Of a stretch of DNA of 29,884 nucleotides, positions 6,208-13,256 are shown one piece after another. Under the pieces are notes generated by a model. That model saw only the letters and a list, made by a program, of their open reading frames with translations. It had not been told where the DNA came from and did no database searches. The stretch lies in the NCBI GenBank assembly GCA_900770895.1, contig CAAGMF010000081.1, positions 1 through 29,884 of the forward strand. Direction: 5' to 3'. A program made the position numbers and the translations under genes. The stretch's first letter is position 1; each line of letters begins with the position of its first letter. Source of the stretch: an uncultured Mitsuokella sp. (GTDB taxonomy: Bacteria > Bacillota > Negativicutes > Selenomonadales > Selenomonadaceae).

Positions 6208-6306
6208 ATGGATATCGTTGTTACGGCAGATCTGGAATCAGTCGAAGTCGTTGTCATCCAGCTGGCAAACGGTGACCGCATCATTATCAAGGCAGAAAAC
6301 AAGTAA
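6208..6306 (+). CDS. Small hypothetical protein, 32 aa
   Basis: A short frame (ATG 6208, TAA 6306) follows GGAAAGGGGTCTTACGC and sits between the repressor and the integrase. It reads MDIVVTADLESVEVVVIQLA followed by NGDRIIIKAENK, a beta-rich acidic peptide. Spacing to both neighbours is short (23 and 18 nt), as in an operon. It fills a gap that would otherwise be empty and has a good ribosome site. No function can be named. Confidence 0.6.
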   Translation: MDIVVTADLESVEVVVIQLANGDRIIIKAENK

Positions 6307-6324
6307 CTGCATCTAGGAGAGCTC

Positions 6325-7512
6325 ATGGGAACAGTACGGACGCGGAAACGCGGTAAGACCTTTTCGTATATCTTTGAAGCAGGACACGTGAACGGCAGGC
6401 GGAAGGTCATTGAAAAGGGCGGTTTCCCGACCAAGGAGGCCGCATACACTGCCGGGGTCCAGGCCTTCACGGATTGGCAACACGGAGGAATCGGTCTTAC
6501 GTCTACCCGCATACGGCTGAGAGATTTCGCCGATCTGTGGCTGAAGAACGTAGCGCGGCTCAATGTCCGTACCAGTTCCCTGGTTAGCTACAAGGCCCGG
6601 CTACGCAGGCACGTCTACCCGATACTAGGGGATACCTACATACAGGACCTGACACCCTCAGCCATCGCGAACTGGATGAACAAGCAAGCCGAGGACGGTT
6701 TCTCCTATAGCACCCTGAAGACGGCTCATGGTCTGCTCAAGAGTATCCTGAACTACGCTGTATACCCCGGATGCCTGATAAACAGCAACCCGGCTATCTA
6801 TATCAAGGTGCCACGGAACGCGCCGAGGAATCTGGTCAAGCGCACTATCATACCGCCCGAGAGGATGCGGGAGATACTTACGCGCTATCCAGTCGGCCAT
6901 CACATACGTATCATCCTGTTGCTCCTGTACAACACCGGGATGCGTATCGGCGAGGTGCTGGGGCTTACCTATCCCGCTATCGACTTCGAGCATCGGGTCA
7001 TCCATGTAAAAATCCAGTTTCAGGGACCAATGAGACCAGCGCGCCTTGCCCCTGTGAAAACATCAAGCAGTGTCCGTGACATTCCTATAGATTCCGGACT
7101 GCTGCGGGAGTTGGAAGAATGGCGTGCCATCCAGTCCGAGCGGCGGGAAAGGAACGGCGGCCTGTATAATGACGTATTCGCAGACCAGGAGGGCATACTA
7201 ATCCAGCAATCACATGCCCTGCCGCCACCGAAAGACGCGCACCCGGTACAGCTTGTATGCACACAGGATAATGGCCGATTCATGCGAGCCGCCTACGTAT
7301 GGAGTGCCTTACACAAGGAAGGGCTGAACGCCCACAGCTTCCGCCATACGCACGCCACCCTGCTCATCGAAGCGGGTGCGCCGGTAAAGGGTGTGTCCGC
7401 CCGATTAGGGCATGCCAAGACCGACATCACGCAGGACCTGTACACGCACCGCACAGAGCAGATGGCACACGACACAGAGCGGGTCTTCGAGTCCGTGCTC
7501 GACAAGAAGTGA
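6325..7512 (+). CDS. int: Tyrosine recombinase (phage integrase), 395 aa
   Basis: The ATG at 6325 follows AGGAGAGCTC. The N-terminal part (residues 3-55) fits an arm-type DNA-binding domain (RKRGKTFSYIFEAGHVNGRR), the middle (65-165) is a SAM-like core-binding domain, and the C-terminal half is catalytic. Likely active-site residues are R207 (NTGMRIGEVLGL), K245, H337 and R340 (HSFRHTHA), H363 (LGHAKTDIT) and the nucleophile Y373 (DLYTH). All are present, so the enzyme looks intact. It catalyses site-specific integration and excision of the element. The gene lies at the rightmost edge of the phage segment, so the attachment site is probably in 7513-7681. Confidence 0.95.
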   Translation: MGTVRTRKRGKTFSYIFEAGHVNGRRKVIEKGGFPTKEAAYTAGVQAFTDWQHGGIGLTSTRIRLRDFADLWLKNVARLNVRTSSLVSYKARLRRHVYPILGDTYIQDLTPSAIANWMNKQAEDGFSYSTLKTAHGLLKSILNYAVYPGCLINSNPAIYIKVPRNAPRNLVKRTIIPPERMREILTRYPVGHHIRIILLLLYNTGMRIGEVLGLTYPAIDFEHRVIHVKIQFQGPMRPARLAPVKTSSSVRDIPIDSGLLRELEEWRAIQSERRERNGGLYNDVFADQEGILIQQSHALPPPKDAHPVQLVCTQDNGRFMRAAYVWSALHKEGLNAHSFRHTHATLLIEAGAPVKGVSARLGHAKTDITQDLYTHRTEQMAHDTERVFESVLDKK

Positions 7513-7681
7513 CTTGTCTGCGTTTTGTCTGCAAGAAAAATAATACGGCTACGATATCCTGGGATACAGAAAACCCGTCAGCACGTTATACTGTGCTGGC
7601 GGGTTGTGCTGTAGAATACGGAGAGATTAGCCGTAATCAGCTAAACTAGAAATATCAAATTCTACTTAGGACGAGGTTCTT
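7513..7681. other. Putative element/chromosome junction with hairpin
   Basis: This 169-bp non-coding stretch lies between the integrase stop and the hydrolase gene. AACCCGTCAGCAC (7572-7584) and GTGCTGGCGGGTT (7593-7605) form a 13-bp stem with one G-T pair. AAAA just left of it would make it a terminator on the minus strand. Phage attachment sites usually abut the integrase gene, so the right junction is expected here. No tRNA gene is seen. The other end of the element is outside the window, so the core repeat cannot be identified. Confidence 0.45.
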
Positions 7682-8458
7682 ATGGAAAAACATTTTGATA
7701 TCAATGAACAAGGCTACAGCATACGCTGCAAACTCATATGCAGTGACCATGACAAGACGGCCAGAAGCTTTGACCATGTCGCTATCGTGACCCATGGCTT
7801 CGGCAGCAACAAGGAAACGGCCGGCACCGCCAGCTTTGGGGAGCATCTGACCGCCAAATACAAAGGTTGGGGCGTTATCGCTTTCGACTGGCCCTGCCAT
7901 GGTATGGACGCACGCAAAAAACTCACCGTCGCCGAATGCCTGACCTATCTGACCATAGTCACCGACTATGCCAAACGCGAACTACAGGCCAGTGATGTCT
8001 GCATATACTCCACGAGCCTCGGCGGCTATCTCACACTGCGCTATCTCAGCGAGATCGGCAATCCGTTCCAGCGCATCGCCTTGCGCTGCCCGGCCATCCA
8101 TATGTACGAGACGATGATCAGCCGGGTCCCCGAGGCCGATCAGGCCAAGCTCCGCAAAGGCAAGGAAATCCAGATGGGATTCGAGCGCAAGATGAAAGTC
8201 GATAATGCCTTTTTCGACGAGCTGAAAGCCTTCAATCCTTTGGAACACGAGTATTTTGATTTCGCGGACAATATGCTGATATTACATGGTACGGCTGATG
8301 AAATGGTATCTATCGATGATGCCCGTGAATTCGCAGAAAACAATGTCATAGAATTCATCCCGGTAGAGGGCGCCGACCACCCATTCCGCAACCCGAACCA
8401 TATGGCACTGGCAATTCACAAAATCATCGAATTCTTCCACGCGGGTGAACTCGACTGA
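7682..8458 (+). CDS. Alpha/beta hydrolase, 258 aa
   Basis: The protein shows the fold's landmarks: HGFGSNKE (38-45) for the oxyanion region, a nucleophile elbow YSTSLGGY with S112, an acidic residue in LHGTADEMVS (D206) and the histidine H233 in GADHPF. Together these make a Ser-Asp-His triad. The usual G-x-S-x-G elbow reads S-T-S-L-G, with serine at the first position. Overall it resembles small esterase or acylaminoacyl-peptidase-like serine hydrolases; the substrate cannot be read from sequence. The start follows TAGGACGAGGTTCTT. Its last 53 bp occur again, diverged, at 9403-9455. Confidence 0.85.
   Translation: MEKHFDINEQGYSIRCKLICSDHDKTARSFDHVAIVTHGFGSNKETAGTASFGEHLTAKYKGWGVIAFDWPCHGMDARKKLTVAECLTYLTIVTDYAKRELQASDVCIYSTSLGGYLTLRYLSEIGNPFQRIALRCPAIHMYETMISRVPEADQAKLRKGKEIQMGFERKMKVDNAFFDELKAFNPLEHEYFDFADNMLILHGTADEMVSIDDAREFAENNVIEFIPVEGADHPFRNPNHMALAIHKIIEFFHAGELD
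8406..8458 (+). repeat. 53-bp direct repeat, copy inside intact hydrolase gene
   Basis: This is the 3' end of the hydrolase coding sequence including its stop. It matches 9403-9455 at 49 of 53 positions. The three differences before the stop are synonymous third-base changes; the fourth changes TGA to CGA. Confidence 0.9.
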
Positions 8459-8507
8459 CAGACGAAAAAGTAACTACAGATTATAAGCGATTAGATGCAA
8501 TTCGTCA

Positions 8508-8547
8508 TAAGAAAAGCCGCCGGACATTGTACCAACTGCCCGGCGGC
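8508..8547 (-). terminator. Intrinsic terminator of the large noncoding RNA
   Basis: On the minus strand GCCGCCGGGC and GTCCGGCGGC form a 10-bp stem (one G-U) around a short loop, followed by TTTTCTTA. It lies 11 nt past the closing stem of the RNA core and sets the transcript's 3' end near 8508. Confidence 0.85.
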
Positions 8548-9173
8548 CCAACACTCATAGAATATAGCAGATACAGGGCTGCAACAGGGATGCCGGCCTT
8601 CGCCGTACCATCATTCGCAGTCCGAGTTGTTCAGCCGCGGAGACGAGAAGTCTGAGCAACGGCTAGCTACTTCCGCGCTTCTTCCCGCTTTCGAGCTCCG
8701 GGAGGATTAGGACCTCCAACGTTCAGGCACCATTCAGAATGTTTTCCATATAGCGTTTTGCGCTACCAGTGACAAAGGCTGATTTGCCCTACTTGCACGA
8801 TTTCTTCCGTTATACACCGTCCTTGACGGCCTCAACAGCCACAAAGCCCCTTCGCCCGATTGTACCGCCAGTATTCCGCGCCGGAAAACTACGCGGAGCT
8901 GGCGGTGCCTGCAGGACAGGTCTTACGGGACCCGGAAGATATCTGCTTTACCCTCGCTGCGTAACAGCACCATGTCGGTGGACGCCCATCTTCGATGGAC
9001 GGACTCTTGCTCTCACGAGCGATGAGCTCTCACGATCACTATGAAGTATCCTTCATAGCCGTTTTAACCAAACGATCCAGTCTCAGCCCGGTGGTATCCG
9101 GTCTTCACTGAGTTGCCCCTGGTGCAGTCCTGTATCTGCTATATTCTTTTTTCTGCGTGTTTTGTCTGTTTGT
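8508..9173 (-). ncRNA. Large structured noncoding RNA (ROOL/GOLLD/OLE-like candidate)
   Basis: No convincing gene exists here, yet the minus strand has a consensus promoter, a folded body and a terminator. The predicted transcript is ~665 nt. A 589-nt core is closed by 19 perfect pairs between 9129-9147 and 8559-8577 (AGAATATAGCAGATACAGG with its complement), extended by CTGCA/TGCAG after one mismatch. Local hairpins are visible inside, for example CTATGAAG-GATA-CTTCATAG. It lacks hallmarks of tmRNA, RNase P, SRP RNA or a group II intron domain V. Length, closing stem and location beside a mobile element fit the ornate large RNAs of Firmicutes, most closely ROOL (about 580 nt). Class membership is a guess; the RNA gene itself is well supported. 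Confidence 0.75.
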
Positions 9174-9179
9174 ATATCA

Positions 9180-9208
9180 ATTATACAGATAATTATCTAT
9201 AAAGTCAA
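9180..9208 (-). promoter_or_regulatory. Promoter of the large noncoding RNA
   Basis: On the minus strand TTGACT (9203-9208) and TATAAT (9180-9185) are separated by exactly 17 bp, giving a start near 9173. This near-consensus promoter suggests strong constitutive expression. Confidence 0.85.
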
Positions 9209-9263
9209 CACTTTTTATCTATTTAGGTGATTATATGTCCAGTGTAACAGCTGATTGACAAAC

Positions 9264-9399
9264 CTACAGAATCTTCCCACTCAGCATCTCATTGCATATC
9301 TTCAGCTTCAAACCTAACGAATATTTTCCTTTTTGTGGCATAATAATCCCCCCCAGATAGGATGGTCTATTTTTTTCGATGTCCTATCTAGGGGTATCA
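9264..9399 (-). pseudogene. Remnant of an IS3-family element (left end and orfA start)
   Basis: On the minus strand an IS-like end beginning TGATACCCC at 9399 leads to ATG at 9341 and a 25-codon frame ending in TAG at 9264. It reads MPQKGKYSLGLKLKI..NEMLSGK. The pattern KYS-x-x-LK-x-KI-x-x-x-x-LSGK is typical of the first helix of IS3/IS150-type OrfA. An imperfect inverted repeat (CCCCAGATAGGAT and GTCCTATCTAGGGG) lies between end and ATG. The rest of the transposase is absent, so this is a decayed fragment. It abuts the second copy of the hydrolase tail, consistent with insertion into that copy. Confidence 0.55.
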
Positions 9400-9402
9400 T
9401 AT

Positions 9403-9455
9403 CACTGGCGATTCACAAAATCATCGAATTCTTCCATGCGGGCGAACTCGACCGA
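9403..9455 (+). pseudogene. Detached 3' fragment of a second hydrolase allele
   Basis: These 53 bp encode the C-terminal residues LAIHKIIEFFHAGELD of the hydrolase at 7682-8458 with 49/53 identity. The stop is replaced by CGA and the frame runs on to a new TGA at 9487. The rest of the gene is missing and the fragment begins at the IS remnant's edge. Silent differences indicate this copy diverged while still coding, so it came from a paralogue or another strain's allele rather than a very recent tandem copy. Confidence 0.75.
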
Positions 9456-9523
9456 ATTTTTGAGCTAGTATTTTACACATCTTGAAAAATATTATGTGTG
9501 TGGTTTTACCAGGTATTTTTTAT

Positions 9524-9916
9524 TCATTTGAGAATATCGCGGTCACAATATTTACACACCTTAGCTTCACTCCTTATAAGCTCGGCACAATACGGGCATC
9601 TCTTCTGCGTGCCTACATATGGCTTAGTATCCTTGAAGATTACGCACGCTAAGCCAAGCGGAAACATAAAAAAGCCGAGCATTCTCCACAGCCCCAGATT
9701 TTCTAGTCGTTTCTTTTCTGCTATATCCTCTATTACACTAGCCAGTAAACAACTCCCACAGAAAGCCATTACCAAGAGTGTTATGATGTCGCCACGACTA
9801 AAGTGATAGAACCCGGTGTCAAAAGCGATTACCAAGTATACTATGCCAACATACGCTAATATACTTCCCATAATAATAGATACGAAATATTTTACATAAT
9901 CAGAAATTGTAAACAT
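9524..9916 (-). CDS. Membrane protein with C-terminal zinc ribbon, 130 aa
   Basis: The gene starts after ATAAGGAGTGGTTAG-ATG. Three hydrophobic segments are visible (about residues 10-32, 43-62 and 76-94), then a cytoplasmic-type zinc ribbon CPYC-AELIRSEAKV-CKYC with C107, C110, C121 and C124. Such short ribbons with CxxC pairs occur on many small envelope proteins and bind one zinc. Local base composition is AT-richer than the core genes, as is the neighbouring hipBA pair, suggesting horizontal acquisition. Function unknown; it may belong to the same island as hipBA. Confidence 0.75.
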   Translation of the reverse strand: MFTISDYVKYFVSIIMGSILAYVGIVYLVIAFDTGFYHFSRGDIITLLVMAFCGSCLLASVIEDIAEKKRLENLGLWRMLGFFMFPLGLACVIFKDTKPYVGTQKRCPYCAELIRSEAKVCKYCDRDILK

Positions 9917-10077
9917 CTAACCACTCCTTATATCAGAATAGAAGAGAATGTATTAAGTATGTAAGTTACATATAGCTTCCTACCTTTGTGCTGTCCCCTC
10001 CTGTGCCATAACGGCGATGTCGAGACCGATGAGGAATCGACTGAGATATGCAAAAAAAATGCTGTTGCACATAAGTG

Positions 10078-11316
10078 CTAAAAAGTACATAGCTGAAAGG
10101 CCGGCGCCATTTGACGAATTTCGCTTTGCTGAATTCCCAGGTTGCTTGCAATGGTGCTCCAATTTTCTGCGACAATCTTTTTCATTGATATTATTACACT
10201 GCGTGCTGCCTTTTTTCCTAAGCCATATAGCGGAGAAACATCTTCTGCAAGCTCCAGCGACAGTTCCTTGTTATCCATGTCAATCGATAAAGATAACATA
10301 GTCCCCTCCGGTACGGGATTGACATCGTAAAGCGGAGACAGCCTCCATCCATTTCCATCCAGCAGAAATCCATGGTTCCGCAAATGGTCATCGATATTAG
10401 AAACAAGCATGCTGAAAACGATTCGCTTCCAAAGCTCTTCGATGTCTTTTTGTGGTTCTGTGCCGTTCTCTGAAAGAAATTCAGCGATTTCGAGATAAGA
10501 GGCATCGTGATCACCGTCTGTCCGGTTAAGCATCGTCATTGCAGAGGCAAAATGAATCCGCTTATTTTTCGCACGATCAAACCGCCGGACCAGGAAAGTC
10601 GTCCCCTGTTTGGAAAAAACTGCTGTTTTCGCTTCCGGCACACTAAGTCCGCACAATCTGGCCAACTCATGAGCAACCATTTCCCAAGCTCCTACGTCTC
10701 GTTCATCGCGTAATGATGGAAATTTTGCGATCCAAAGAGCTCCATCCGTATCTTTGACTGTGGCTTTTGGCCTGGCTCCTCCCAAGGAGGAACCAGGAGC
10801 CAACAGCATGGAAAGCCACTTCCCTATTTCATCGTCCCCGTCAGCCAGTTTTCTCGAAGCAGCTTCCAGATTTCTTAAATCTTCCATTGGAGGAACAGCA
10901 ATCGCTGCGTCATCAGACAGAAATGAACCCTCTTTTTTCAGAGAAAAGCGAAAACCACCCATGCGTCCTTCGTCATAAACGCCTAACAGATAGTCGCTTT
11001 CCAAAAGCTTTCTTGGCTTTTCGTTTTCTTTTTCAGCTCGTAGTGCCTCTCTACGCTTCATCAGGGTTCTGCCCCACCGATCCGGACAAGCGTCTGCAAA
11101 TGCCTTGAACAAGCTCCCGTCTGCCGTATATTGTCTCCCCGGATACAACTCCAGCTCAGGATCAATACGAACAGGAACACGAGCAAGGAATGACTGATTA
11201 AAAGAAAAAGAATAGGTCTCTCGTCCTCTCAGATTCTCGATATACAACTCCCCGACAGGCTGCGGAAGAGCGGATGTCCAGTTTTCCCAGACGTAAACGG
11301 TCTTTTCTTTTTTCAA
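10078..11316 (-). CDS. hipA: HipA-type serine/threonine kinase toxin, 412 aa
   Basis: Translation starts at TTG 11316, overlapping the stop of the upstream HTH gene. The N-terminal domain (1-100) matches the HipA N1 region with FADACPDRWGR, the middle has the glycine-rich GSSLGGARPKA loop (176-186) where HipA proteins autophosphorylate, and IAKFPS holds the ATP-binding lysine (K198). The catalytic block SNIDDHLRNHGFL gives D309, and SPLYDVNP gives the metal-binding D331. All key residues are intact at normal family length. HipA proteins phosphorylate targets such as glutamyl-tRNA synthetase in E. coli and slow growth; targets of this branch are not known from sequence. The partner HipB-like protein is directly upstream. 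Confidence 0.9.
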   Translation of the reverse strand: MKKEKTVYVWENWTSALPQPVGELYIENLRGRETYSFSFNQSFLARVPVRIDPELELYPGRQYTADGSLFKAFADACPDRWGRTLMKRREALRAEKENEKPRKLLESDYLLGVYDEGRMGGFRFSLKKEGSFLSDDAAIAVPPMEDLRNLEAASRKLADGDDEIGKWLSMLLAPGSSLGGARPKATVKDTDGALWIAKFPSLRDERDVGAWEMVAHELARLCGLSVPEAKTAVFSKQGTTFLVRRFDRAKNKRIHFASAMTMLNRTDGDHDASYLEIAEFLSENGTEPQKDIEELWKRIVFSMLVSNIDDHLRNHGFLLDGNGWRLSPLYDVNPVPEGTMLSLSIDMDNKELSLELAEDVSPLYGLGKKAARSVIISMKKIVAENWSTIASNLGIQQSEIRQMAPAFQLCTF

Positions 11317-11642
11317 TCCTCATCCTTCTTCCTTCTGGGTGCGCGTATCCGTTCCGGCAAGCCCAAATCCTGCAGGGTACGTCCCAGAACATCATCCTTG
11401 CATATTTTTAGTAGTTCCTTATCCATGCCACCAAGTGCTTTCAAGACATTGGCATAGGCTCCCATAGAGACTTCCGGGGAGCCTTTTTCGATTTTCCATA
11501 CCGTGGTCCGGCTGACCGTCGCACGTTCAGCAACCAGTTCTATCGATAACTGTCTGCGCAACCGGGCAAGCCGGATTTGCATGCCGACTTGTTCCAAAAT
11601 CTGGCGGGTATGCGGCATGATGAGAGGTTTGTGATTTCTCAT
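11313..11642 (-). CDS. hipB: HipB-like antitoxin, XRE helix-turn-helix, 109 aa
   Basis: The ATG at 11642 follows AGAAGGGGACGCA. Residues 20-70 (GMQIRLARLRRQLSIELVAE, then RATVSRTTVWKIEKGSPEVSM) are a clear XRE domain; the C-terminal tail (LPERIRAPRRKKDED) is basic then acidic. The TGA overlaps the TTG of hipA, the standard coupled order antitoxin then toxin. HipB neutralises HipA and represses the pair. The AT-rich upstream sequence (11655-11720) with partly palindromic TTAAGTATAATTAACTATAA is the likely operator/promoter. Confidence 0.88.
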   Translation of the reverse strand: MRNHKPLIMPHTRQILEQVGMQIRLARLRRQLSIELVAERATVSRTTVWKIEKGSPEVSMGAYANVLKALGGMDKELLKICKDDVLGRTLQDLGLPERIRAPRRKKDED

Positions 11643-11786
11643 TGCGTCCCCTTCTAGTAATGTTAAGTATAATTAACTATAATGAGTATAGCGTTCATAT
11701 TTATCAATATTATAAAGGATTTTCTTTATACATGCAAGATTTCCCAGTTGTTTCAGTACAGACAGGAATGGAAAACTGACCTACAC

Positions 11787-11812
11787 AAAAAGGGACTGCC
11801 ACTCACAGTCCC
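11787..11812 (-). terminator. Intrinsic terminator after the corA transcript
   Basis: On the minus strand GGGACTG and CAGTCCC pair around TGAGTGG, followed by TTTTTG. It ends the transcript containing corA and the small downstream gene, 30 bp past its stop. Confidence 0.8.
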
Positions 11813-11842
11813 TCCGTATTTATGCGATTGTTTCCACGGCCA

Positions 11843-12067
11843 TCAGCAGGAGCTGCTGCCCAGCAGCGGGTGCTTCGTCGGCTTCAGGCTGCGTTTGGTG
11901 ATGAGCGTCAGCGCCTCGGGCAGCGTGACATCCTCGCGTGTCGTGCCGAATTCATAGATGCAGAGCGGATGCTCGACGCCGAGCTCGCTGCCCGGCATAT
12001 ACACGTATTCATCATTGAGCTGGTCGCCATATATGACGCCTGCCTTCAGCTTCTTTTCTGCCAGCAT
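11843..12067 (-). CDS. Hypothetical protein downstream of corA, 74 aa
   Basis: The best start is ATG 12067, preceded by ATGAGGGATACC; an ATG four codons upstream has a poorer site. The sequence (MLAEKKLKAGVIYGDQLNDE, then YVYMPGSELGVEHPLCIYEFGTTREDVTLPEALTLITKRSLKPTKHPLLGSSSC) is soluble with a cysteine at the very C-terminus. It follows corA by 17 nt on the same strand and precedes the terminator at 11787, so it is co-transcribed. I do not recognise the family. Confidence 0.7.
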   Translation of the reverse strand: MLAEKKLKAGVIYGDQLNDEYVYMPGSELGVEHPLCIYEFGTTREDVTLPEALTLITKRSLKPTKHPLLGSSSC

Positions 12068-12084
12068 GGTATCCCTCATTTCTC

Positions 12085-13038
12085 TCAGAACATATCACGC
12101 CGCCAGAGCACATAGGCACTGGATACGCTTATCGCCCCTGCTATGATCAAGATGTATACGAACCCGTGCGGATCATCAGCGAATGGCACCGGAACATTCA
12201 TACCGAAAAAACTCGAGACTACGGTCGGGATAGCAACGATGATCGTCATCGCCGCCAGGAATTTCATGACCAGGTTCTGATTGTTCGATATGATGGTCGA
12301 GAATGTATCGGCCAGTCGGGCGATGATTTTCGAATACATATCCACCATCTCGCGCGCCTGCTTGTTCTCGATGATGACATCCTCGAGCAGGTCCTCATCC
12401 TCCTCATAGGCTTTCAGTATGGGAGTCAGGGCCGTATTGGACCGCATGCGCAAGAGCTTGTCGAGAACGACGCCGTTCGAACGGATGGCGGCATTGAAAT
12501 ACGTCAGGCCCTTCTGCAGCTCGAGCAGGCGCAAAATCTCGCTGTTCTTCATATCATGACGCAGCTGATCCTCGATCTCATCCGAAAGCTTCGATATCTG
12601 ACGCAGGTATTTGAGGTAGAACGTCGATGATTTATAAAGAATCTGGAACAGGAACCGGGTCTTCTTATACGTACGGAAAAGCTTCGCTGTGCGCTCATTG
12701 AACTCCGCCATGACCGGAGTTTCCTCCAGACAAACCGTAATGATATATTCCTCGGTGACGATGATGGCCAGCGGCAAGGCATCATAGCTGTCCTGTCCGC
12801 GGCAGACGGCCACATTCGTCAGAACCATGACCGAGTCGTCCTCGATATCGGTATGCGAACGCTCTTCATCATCCAGTGCGGATTTCAGAAAATCAGGGTC
12901 GACTTCGGTCAGCGAGCTGATCACCTTCAGCTCATACGGAGTCGGGTCCACGATATTGATCCAGCAGCCTTTTTCGAGTGTTTTCAAGGTGAGCTTCTGC
13001 AGAGGGCCGCTTTCCATGGATTTATATATCTGCAGCAA
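12085..13038 (-). CDS. corA: CorA family magnesium/cobalt transporter, 317 aa
   Basis: The protein has a long soluble N-terminal region, a coiled helix (LSDEIEDQLRHDMKNSEILRL) and two C-terminal membrane segments (about 258-278 and 292-312). The first ends in the family signature GMN (279-281) in FFGMNVPVPF. CorA forms a pentameric divalent-cation channel, mainly for Mg2+. The start is taken as TTG 13038 because GGAG lies nine bases upstream inside the leader hairpin; an ATG seven codons later lacks a nearby ribosome site. Placement of TTG at the end of the terminator's U-tract links initiation to the fold of the leader. Confidence 0.88.
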   Translation of the reverse strand: MLQIYKSMESGPLQKLTLKTLEKGCWINIVDPTPYELKVISSLTEVDPDFLKSALDDEERSHTDIEDDSVMVLTNVAVCRGQDSYDALPLAIIVTEEYIITVCLEETPVMAEFNERTAKLFRTYKKTRFLFQILYKSSTFYLKYLRQISKLSDEIEDQLRHDMKNSEILRLLELQKGLTYFNAAIRSNGVVLDKLLRMRSNTALTPILKAYEEDEDLLEDVIIENKQAREMVDMYSKIIARLADTFSTIISNNQNLVMKFLAAMTIIVAIPTVVSSFFGMNVPVPFADDPHGFVYILIIAGAISVSSAYVLWRRDMF

Positions 13039-13201
13039 AAAAGGTCACTCCTTTCCCTGGGAGTGACCTTGGCATATTACAGCTGAAAAAGGCTACAGCG
13101 TGACAGCTGCTGAGGCAAGTACGCTCCCTGTGATACATGTTCGCGTCGGACTAGGGTGGTCGTCCATCATCCTCACCAGCCTTTCTTTCTTTTGATTTCC
13201 A
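13035..13201 (-). promoter_or_regulatory. Structured corA 5' leader, candidate metal-responsive switch
   Basis: The ~165-nt leader contains a domain closed by AAAGGCT/AGCCTTT (13178-13184 with 13088-13094). A strong hairpin follows: AAGGTCACTCC (13060-13070) paired with GGAGTGACCTT (13041-13051), then a U-run. This hairpin is a terminator, and its 3' arm holds the Shine-Dalgarno GGAG used by corA. It could therefore control both elongation and initiation. I could not match the upstream domain to the M-box or another known class. A metal ligand is inferred from the downstream gene. Confidence 0.6.
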
Positions 13202-13207
13202 AACTGT

Positions 13208-13236
13208 ATTATATGACTATTGAACAGCCTTGTCTA
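13208..13236 (-). promoter_or_regulatory. corA promoter
   Basis: TAGACA (13231-13236) and TATAAT (13208-13213) on the minus strand are 17 bp apart. The predicted start near 13201 places the whole folded leader in the transcript. Confidence 0.75.
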
Positions 13237-13256
13237 GCAAAAATTTGGTAAACTTT

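Noticed and set aside
8769..9044. 91-aa plus-strand open frame in the RNA region
   Set aside because: It has no ribosome site, has an atypical composition rich in Arg, Pro and Thr, and lies antisense to a transcript with promoter, closing stem and terminator.
8508..9173. Group II intron or tmRNA/RNase P RNA
   Set aside because: No domain V signature, GUGYG-type 5' end, tag-peptide frame or RNase P core motifs are visible on the minus strand.
9980..10162. Minus-strand frame of 60 aa overlapping the end of hipA, with a hydrophobic stretch near MYFLALMCNSIFFAYLSRFL
   Set aside because: No ribosome site is found before either start, and it overlaps the intact hipA 3' end in another frame. It could be a small membrane peptide but support is too thin.
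13035..13201. M-box magnesium riboswitch upstream of corA
   Set aside because: GGTGAGG is shared with M-box leaders, but the remaining conserved blocks I recall are not found and the domain is shorter. Kept as an unassigned leader.
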